A stretch of 9,112 nt of DNA from an uncultured Clostridia bacterium (GTDB lineage Bacteria; Bacillota; Clostridia; Christensenellales; Aristaeellaceae). Location: positions 1 to 9,112 of the forward strand of contig CANQGC010000106.1 in NCBI GenBank assembly GCA_947600345.1, given 5' to 3'. The translations under genes and the position numbers were made by a program. Within the stretch, counting starts at the first letter, position 1. Every line of letters starts with the position of its first letter. Positions 5,597 to 9,112 of the stretch are shown piece after piece. The notes under the pieces are model-generated. The model had not been told where the DNA came from. It ran no database searches and saw only the letters and a list, made by a program, of their open reading frames with translations.

Positions 5597-6607
5597 GTGC
5601 GCAAATCCCAACTCACCGCCTACTCGCTGGGCCACTTCTGGGTGGACTTCTGCTGCGCGCTGCTGATGTTCTCCCGGCTGAAGGGCGCGCCGGAGCTTTC
5701 GCTGTGCGTGCTGGTCTACAACTTCTGCGCCTTCGCCATGCAGATGCCCATCGGGCTGATCGCCGATCGGCTGAACCGCAACGCCTGCGTGGCGGCGCTG
5801 GGCTGCTGCCTGGTGGCGCTGGGCGGGGGAATGGCGAGGTTTCCGCTGCCAGCCTGCGTCGCGGCGGGCATCGGCAACGGCTGCTTCCACGTGGGCGGCG
5901 GCGTGGACGCGCTCAACGCCTGCGAGCGGAAGAGCGCCGCGCTGGGCGTGTTCGTCTCCCCCGGCGCGCTGGGCATCTTTCTGGGCTCTCAGCCGGAGGC
6001 CGCGGCGCTGCCCGCCTGGCTGGTCGCGCTCGCGCTGCTGGCCCTCGGCGCGCTGTTTGTGCTGCTGAACCTGCGCCCGCGCGGAACCCTGGCCTCGGGC
6101 AACGCCCCGGTGCGCCTGGAGGCGGGGAGCAAGCTCTGGCCGCTGGCCTGCTGCTTCCTCGTGGTGGCGCTGCGCTCCTGGGTGGGGCTGGCGCTGTCCT
6201 TCCCCTGGAAGACCGGCGCCTGGGCGGCGCTGGCGGCCTGCGCGGTGGCGCTGGGCAAGGCGGCGGGCGGCTTCCTGGGCGACGCGATGGGCATGCGGCG
6301 CGCCTCGGCCATCTCGCTGGGGCTGGCGGCGCTGCTGTTCCTGCTGGGCGGGCTGCCGCTGGCGGGCGTGCTGGCGCTGTTCCTGTTCAACATGACGATG
6401 CCCATCACCCTCTGGGCATCGGCGAAGCTGCTGCCCGGCGGCAAGGGCTTCGCCTTCGGCGCGCTGACGTTTGCGTTGTTCCTGGGCTTCCTGCCGGTGT
6501 ACCTGGGCTGGAGCGCGCCGCTCTCCCCGGCCGCGACGGGCTGCCTGGGCGCGCTGGCCTCGCTGGCGATCCTGCTGCCGGGGCTGGCGAAGGGAGGGCT
6601 GCAATGA
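5597..6607 (+). CDS. MFS-like membrane transporter
   Basis: This 336-aa, very hydrophobic protein has about 10-11 predicted membrane segments. PIGLIADRLNRN (51-62) matches the loop 2-3 signature of the major facilitator superfamily, and GGFLGDAMGMRRA (224-236) is its counterpart in the second half. GNGCFHVGGG (93-102) recalls the helix 4 region of fosmidomycin-resistance-type permeases. At 336 aa it is shorter than the usual 390-420, but both halves seem present. The start is GTG at 5597, with AGGGAGG 8 nt upstream and a promoter at 5533-5561. Its stop overlaps the next start as ATGA, so the two are translationally coupled. The substrate cannot be predicted. Nothing visible links it to citrate, and the divergent citC neighbour may be coincidental. 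Confidence 0.8.
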   Translation: MRKSQLTAYSLGHFWVDFCCALLMFSRLKGAPELSLCVLVYNFCAFAMQMPIGLIADRLNRNACVAALGCCLVALGGGMARFPLPACVAAGIGNGCFHVGGGVDALNACERKSAALGVFVSPGALGIFLGSQPEAAALPAWLVALALLALGALFVLLNLRPRGTLASGNAPVRLEAGSKLWPLACCFLVVALRSWVGLALSFPWKTGAWAALAACAVALGKAAGGFLGDAMGMRRASAISLGLAALLFLLGGLPLAGVLALFLFNMTMPITLWASAKLLPGGKGFAFGALTFALFLGFLPVYLGWSAPLSPAATGCLGALASLAILLPGLAKGGLQ

Positions 6608-6945
6608 GTGATCTCGGCTACGTCGTCCCCCTAATGGCGATTTGCCTGCTGGCCACGCTGGCATTGGAGTCCCTCTACGCGCTGCTCTGGGGCGTGCGAA
6701 GGGAGGACTTCCGAACCGTGCTGCTGGCCAACGCGCTGACGAACCCCGCCGTGGTGCTGCTCACGCAACTTGCGTGCGACCCTCACGATTCCGCCGCGAT
6801 CTGGATCCTGCTGGGGCTGGAGCTCGCCGCCGTGGCCGTGGAGGCGCTGCTCTACGCCCGGCGCACGCGAATCCGCCTCCCCTGGGCGTTCTCGCTCTGC
6901 GCCAACGCGCTGTCCTTCATCGCCGGACTCTTCCTGACCATCTGA
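6604..6945 (+). CDS. Small four-helix membrane protein, unknown function
   Basis: The 113-aa protein has hydrophobic stretches at about 5-28, 38-56, 65-84 and 94-112, separated by short basic loops (VRRED, ARRTRIR). Polar residues sit inside the predicted helices: Asn43 and Asn47-Pro48 in helix 2, Glu73 and Glu80 in helix 3, and Asn101 in helix 4. This suggests a functional site rather than simple packing. I do not recognise a named family. The ATG overlaps the permease stop by 4 nt and the next gene follows after 13 nt, so all three probably act together, for example as an accessory subunit of the permease. That role is inference from gene order only. Confidence 0.75.
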   Translation: MSDLGYVVPLMAICLLATLALESLYALLWGVRREDFRTVLLANALTNPAVVLLTQLACDPHDSAAIWILLGLELAAVAVEALLYARRTRIRLPWAFSLCANALSFIAGLFLTI

Positions 6946-6958
6946 GGAGGTATTTGCC

Positions 6959-7180
6959 ATGAAGCGCCTGTTTCGCATCCTACCCGCCATCTTCGCCCTC
7001 GCCTCCGGCGCCTTCGCCCGGGCGGACCTCGCGATTCCCTCCGTGGACGTGCGCGAGATCATCGAAATCGAGCAGGAGGCGCCCTCCGGCAGGATCACGC
7101 CCTACCTGCCGCTGATCCTGATCGTGGCGCTGCTGATCGTCACGGCGCTGCTGGTGCGGCACTTCACGAAAAAGAAGTGA
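6959..7180 (+). CDS. Small exported, membrane-anchored protein, unknown function
   Basis: The 73-aa protein has a signal-peptide-like start (MKRLFRILPAIFALASGAFA, possible cleavage near ARA-D at 22-23), a short acidic outside segment of about 25 residues (IPSVDVREIIEIEQE), a membrane helix at about 49-66, and a basic end RHFTKKK. This predicts a single-pass protein with its N-terminus outside. It starts at an ATG 8 nt after GGAGG (6946-6950) and is the last gene of the operon, ending 8 nt before the terminator hairpin. It may help or regulate the two membrane proteins encoded upstream, but no family is recognised and no function is claimed. Confidence 0.7.
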   Translation: MKRLFRILPAIFALASGAFARADLAIPSVDVREIIEIEQEAPSGRITPYLPLILIVALLIVTALLVRHFTKKK

Positions 7181-7188
7181 GCGCGGGG

Positions 7189-7228
7189 GCGCGCCCGGAC
7201 GACGCCGGGCGCGCTTCCTCCTTTATTT
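7189..7228 (+). terminator. Terminator of the membrane operon
   Basis: A perfect 10-bp stem, GCGCGCCCGG/CCGGGCGCGC, with loop ACGACG (7189-7214) is followed by the T-rich but interrupted TTCCTCCTTTATTT. It starts 8 nt after the last stop of the operon and precedes the MATE promoter. Confidence 0.8.
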
Positions 7229-7253
7229 AACGGATTGTTCCCAGACCGGGACC

Positions 7254-7282
7254 TCGACTTTCCATTCTCCCTGCGCTATAAT
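7254..7282 (+). promoter_or_regulatory. Sigma-A promoter of the MATE gene
   Basis: TCGACT (7254-7259, 4 of 6 to consensus) is followed after 17 nt by a perfect TATAAT (7277-7282). The predicted start is near 7289, giving a leader of about 25 nt. The -10 box overlaps the ATG at 7281, so that codon cannot be the start of the protein. Confidence 0.75.
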
Positions 7283-7313
7283 GCACACAGCAAGTTCTCG
7301 GGAGAGCGTACCA

Positions 7314-8675
7314 ATGGAAGCGAATCGCGCGTTTTACAGGCAGTTCTTCTCCATCGTGATCCCCATCGCGATGCAGAACCTCATCTCCTCCGCCGTAGGC
7401 ATCGCGGACACGGTGATGCTGGGCTACGTGAGCCAGACGGCGCTGGCCGCCAGCTCGCTGGCCGGGCAGATCATGTTCATACTGAACACGGTCCACTTCG
7501 GCGTGGCCGCGGGCATCACGATCCTGGTGGCCCAGTACTGGGGCAAGGGCGACATGCCCACCATCGAGAAGGTGCTGGGCATCGCGGAGAAGTTCTCGCT
7601 GGCGGTGAGCTCCGTGTTCTTTGCGGGCGCGGTGTTCCTCCCCGGCCTGCTGATGCGCATCTACACCAACGATCCCGGCATGATCGCCGCCGGCTGCGAG
7701 TACCTGCGGGTCGTCGGCTTCTCCTACCTGTTCATGGCGGTGTCCCAGCCCTACCTGGCGGCGATGAAGAGCATCGAGCGCGTGCGGGTCAGCACGCTGC
7801 TGAACTCCACGGCGCTGGTATTGAACATCGTGCTCAACGCCACGTTCATATTCGGCTGGCTGCCCGGCCTGGAGCCGATGGGCATCAAGGGCGTGGCGCT
7901 GGCCACGGTGATCGCGCGGCTGGTGGAGCTCCTGCTCTGCGTGATCGTGGGCGAGTCCGGCGCGCCGCTGAAGCTGCGGCCGAGGCTGCTGACCCTTCAC
8001 TCGGCGGTGCTGACGAAGGACTTTCTGCGCTTCTCGATGCCGGCCATCGGCAACGACATCATCTGGGGCCTGGCCTTCTCCAGCTACTCGGTGATGATGG
8101 GCCACCTGGGCGAGGACGTGGTCGCGGCCTACTCGGTGGCCTCGACGATTCGCAATTTGGCCACGGTGTTCGGCTTCGGCGTGGCGAACGGCGCGGCGAT
8201 CATACTGGGCAAGTCCATCGGCGCGAACGACATGGAGAAGGCCGAGCGCGAGGCCACGCGGCTGCTGAAGCTGACCTTCCTGGCGGCGCTGGTGGGCAGC
8301 GTCATCGTGCTGCTCTGCCCGCCGGTGGTGGAGCGGGTGATGGATCTGACGGCGCAGGCGCGCAGCTACCTGCGGGCGATGATCTGGATCAGCGCGGTGT
8401 ACGTGATCGGCCCGCCGCTCAACACGTTCTTCATCTGCGGCGTATTCCGGGCCGGAGGGGATTCCAGGTTTGGGTTCGTGCTGGACTGCTTCTGGCTGTG
8501 GGCGCTGTTTGTGCCGGTGGGGATGCTGCTGACGTTTGCGGTGCGGGTCTCGCCGATGACGCTGTTCGCGTTTCTGAGCCTGGACGAGTTTTCGAAGATG
8601 CCCATCGTCTACGCCCGCTACCGGCAGAAGAAGTGGTTGAGGAATATTACGCGCGATGCCGCGAGCATCGCATAG
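7314..8675 (+). CDS. MATE family efflux transporter
   Basis: The 453-aa protein has about 12 membrane helices in two homologous MatE halves (about residues 10-170 and 237-395), the normal size for the family. The start of helix 1 (FFSIVIPIAMQNLISSAVGIADTVMLGYV, residues 11-39) and the loop VAQYWGKGD (72-80) are typical. So are the second-half counterparts FSMPAIGNDIIW (240-251) and ILGKSIGAND (297-306). MATE proteins export drugs or metabolites, usually cationic, using a Na+ or H+ gradient. Substrate and ion cannot be read from the sequence. The start is ATG 7314, 7 nt after GGGAGAG (7300-7306). An in-frame ATG at 7281 lies in the -10 box of the promoter. It is a monocistronic unit; its 3' flank consists of the tandem hairpins and repeat copy 2. 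Confidence 0.93.
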   Translation: MEANRAFYRQFFSIVIPIAMQNLISSAVGIADTVMLGYVSQTALAASSLAGQIMFILNTVHFGVAAGITILVAQYWGKGDMPTIEKVLGIAEKFSLAVSSVFFAGAVFLPGLLMRIYTNDPGMIAAGCEYLRVVGFSYLFMAVSQPYLAAMKSIERVRVSTLLNSTALVLNIVLNATFIFGWLPGLEPMGIKGVALATVIARLVELLLCVIVGESGAPLKLRPRLLTLHSAVLTKDFLRFSMPAIGNDIIWGLAFSSYSVMMGHLGEDVVAAYSVASTIRNLATVFGFGVANGAAIILGKSIGANDMEKAEREATRLLKLTFLAALVGSVIVLLCPPVVERVMDLTAQARSYLRAMIWISAVYVIGPPLNTFFICGVFRAGGDSRFGFVLDCFWLWALFVPVGMLLTFAVRVSPMTLFAFLSLDEFSKMPIVYARYRQKKWLRNITRDAASIA

Positions 8676-8723
8676 AAGCGAGGCGGCAGGGCCGCCAGCC
8701 ACCTGCTGCCGCGACTAAGCGAC

Positions 8724-8758
8724 GGACTTTGGGCCCGTAGATTATGGGCCCAAAGTCC
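8724..8758 (+). repeat. Tandem palindromic hairpin 1
   Basis: A perfect 13-bp stem, GGACTTTGGGCCC with GGGCCCAAAGTCC, has the 9-nt loop GTAGATTAT. It lies about 50 nt after the MATE stop. It resembles hairpin 2 (8796-8830) in stem pattern and in the loop core TAGAT. No T-tract follows, so it is not a standard terminator. Confidence 0.85.
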
Positions 8759-8795
8759 TGCGTTGCGTTTCTGAAGAAGCGATAGTGCGAGGCAC

Positions 8796-8830
8796 GACCT
8801 CTGGCCCCATAGATCCGAGGGCCAGAGGTC
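8796..8830 (+). repeat. Tandem palindromic hairpin 2
   Basis: A perfect 12-bp stem, GACCTCTGGCCC with GGGCCAGAGGTC, has an 11-nt loop containing TAGAT. Aligned to hairpin 1 it differs at four stem positions, and each difference is matched on the other arm. Loosely similar linkers follow both hairpins (CGTTT..GA.GAA). It ends 30 nt before repeat copy 2. Confidence 0.85.
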
Positions 8831-8860
8831 TTCCGTTTGAGGAACAGAGCACGGTTCTTT

Positions 8861-9069
8861 GCGCGGCAGCAGAAGGGAGAATCCAAGGAACCTCAGGTTC
8901 CTTGGCAGGTCTGGGCGGAGCCCAGCGTAACCCCTGAGGCTGCGCCTTGACAGGCGGCTGTGGGTTGAGGGCAGAGGCATCGCTCCCATGCGGCCCGCGG
9001 TATTCAATCATTGTTCGGCAATGCGAACCGAGGCATCATCGCCTCCATACCGCGGGCCGCCGCGGCGCG
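8861..9069 (+). repeat. Structured intergenic repeat, copy 2
   Basis: This is the same element as 599-807, in the same orientation. Stems: 10 bp with a TCA loop (8883-8905); CTGGGC/GCCCAG with loop GGA (8911-8925); CGTAACC/GGCTGCG with one A-C mismatch (8926-8944); ACAG/CTGT with loop GCGG (8950-8961); and the 12-bp GC stem (8990-9001 with 9049-9060) around a 47-nt insert. That insert can itself form CATTG-TTCGG-CAATG and GAGGC-ATCATC-GCCTC, which copy 1 cannot. Here the element follows the tandem hairpins downstream of the MATE gene. It does not code for protein as far as can be seen. Confidence 0.85.
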
Positions 9070-9072
9070 GAG

Positions 9073-9106
9073 TTGAATTGGCAAGCCGGGAGGCTTGCCA
9101 ATTCAA
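9073..9106. repeat. Long hairpin after repeat copy 2
   Basis: A perfect 15-bp stem, TTGAATTGGCAAGCC with GGCTTGCCAATTCAA, has loop GGGA. It stands where copy 1 has its 8-bp GGGGAAGC hairpin, but the sequences are unrelated. The window ends 6 nt later, so a following T-tract cannot be excluded. Confidence 0.8.
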
Positions 9107-9112
9107 GGCAGC

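Larger units (their letters stand above)
8703..8872. other. Inverted 11-mers enclosing the tandem hairpins
   Basis: CTGCTGCCGCG (8703-8713) is exactly complementary to CGCGGCAGCAG (8862-8872). The pair would close a multi-branched domain holding the two hairpins at 8724-8758 and 8796-8830. The right arm lies at the start of repeat copy 2 and is also present in copy 1, where no left arm is seen. The pairing may therefore be specific to this copy or fortuitous. Confidence 0.6.

Noticed and set aside
5438..6664. 408-codon open frame on the - strand across the permease gene
   Set aside because: It is Gln/Arg-rich antisense sequence without any recognisable motif; the + strand permease explains the region.
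7227..8702. 491-codon open frame on the - strand across the MATE gene
   Set aside because: The translation is a His/Gln/Arg-rich low-complexity shadow of the MATE gene, without ribosome site or domains.
8724..8830. CRISPR array or tRNA cluster in the tandem-hairpin region
   Set aside because: There are only two units, they are not identical, their spacing is irregular, and no tRNA T-loop or anticodon arm pattern is seen.
8618..9007. Possible - strand peptide containing PDLPRNLRFLGFSLLLPR, also readable in the other element copy (533-769)
   Set aside because: The shared peptide lies in the 56 nt that are identical between copies, so there is no codon-level evidence of selection. The surrounding frames differ, and RNA stems explain the conservation better.
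599..9069. The two element copies as ends of a composite mobile element carrying the 8 kb between them
   Set aside because: There is no transposase or integrase gene in the window, the copies are direct and diverged in the middle, and the genes between look like ordinary chromosomal units. Dispersed repeats fit better.

Overview
The window looks like chromosome of a GC-rich member of the Bacillota, most likely an uncultured gut Clostridia. The reasons are strong Shine-Dalgarno sites, clean sigma-A promoters (TTGACA/TATAAT type) as AT-rich islands in very GC-rich DNA, and gene families common there: citrate lyase maturation genes, a tributyrin-esterase-like protein, MATE, Lrp. The lineage is inference; no rRNA or other marker is present.

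Layout: (1) 1-579, the 3' end of an EstA-like esterase gene (+). (2) 580-1187, non-coding: a ~209-nt structured repeat (copy 1), a hairpin, and a short three-stem palindromic repeat. (3) 1188-2171 (-), a family 2 glycosyltransferase with its own promoter. (4) 2432-2875 (-), an Lrp/AsnC regulator with a near-consensus promoter and a strong terminator. (5) 3019-5432 (-), citC followed by a citX-citG fusion. These supply and attach the citrate lyase prosthetic group and acetylate it; the lyase subunits citDEF are not in the window. (6) 5597-7180 (+), a tight three-gene operon for membrane proteins: an MFS-like permease, a 113-aa four-helix protein, and a 73-aa protein with a signal peptide and an anchor. 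It has a promoter at one end and a hairpin terminator at the other. (7) 7314-8675 (+), a MATE exporter with its own promoter. (8) 8676-9112, non-coding: two paralogous hairpins, then copy 2 of the structured repeat.

The genes are ordinary and mostly independent units. The most unusual content is the non-coding DNA after the esterase and MATE genes. Two copies of one element lie in the same orientation 3' of + strand genes. They share a 56-nt identical core and a 25-nt identical tail, show compensatory changes in one hairpin, and carry a diverged 47-48 nt insert capped by an identical 12-bp GC stem. Copy 2 is preceded by two related 12-13 bp hairpins that differ at four base pairs, all compensated. 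This suggests a structured RNA or a family of mobile palindromic elements. I cannot name it from memory.
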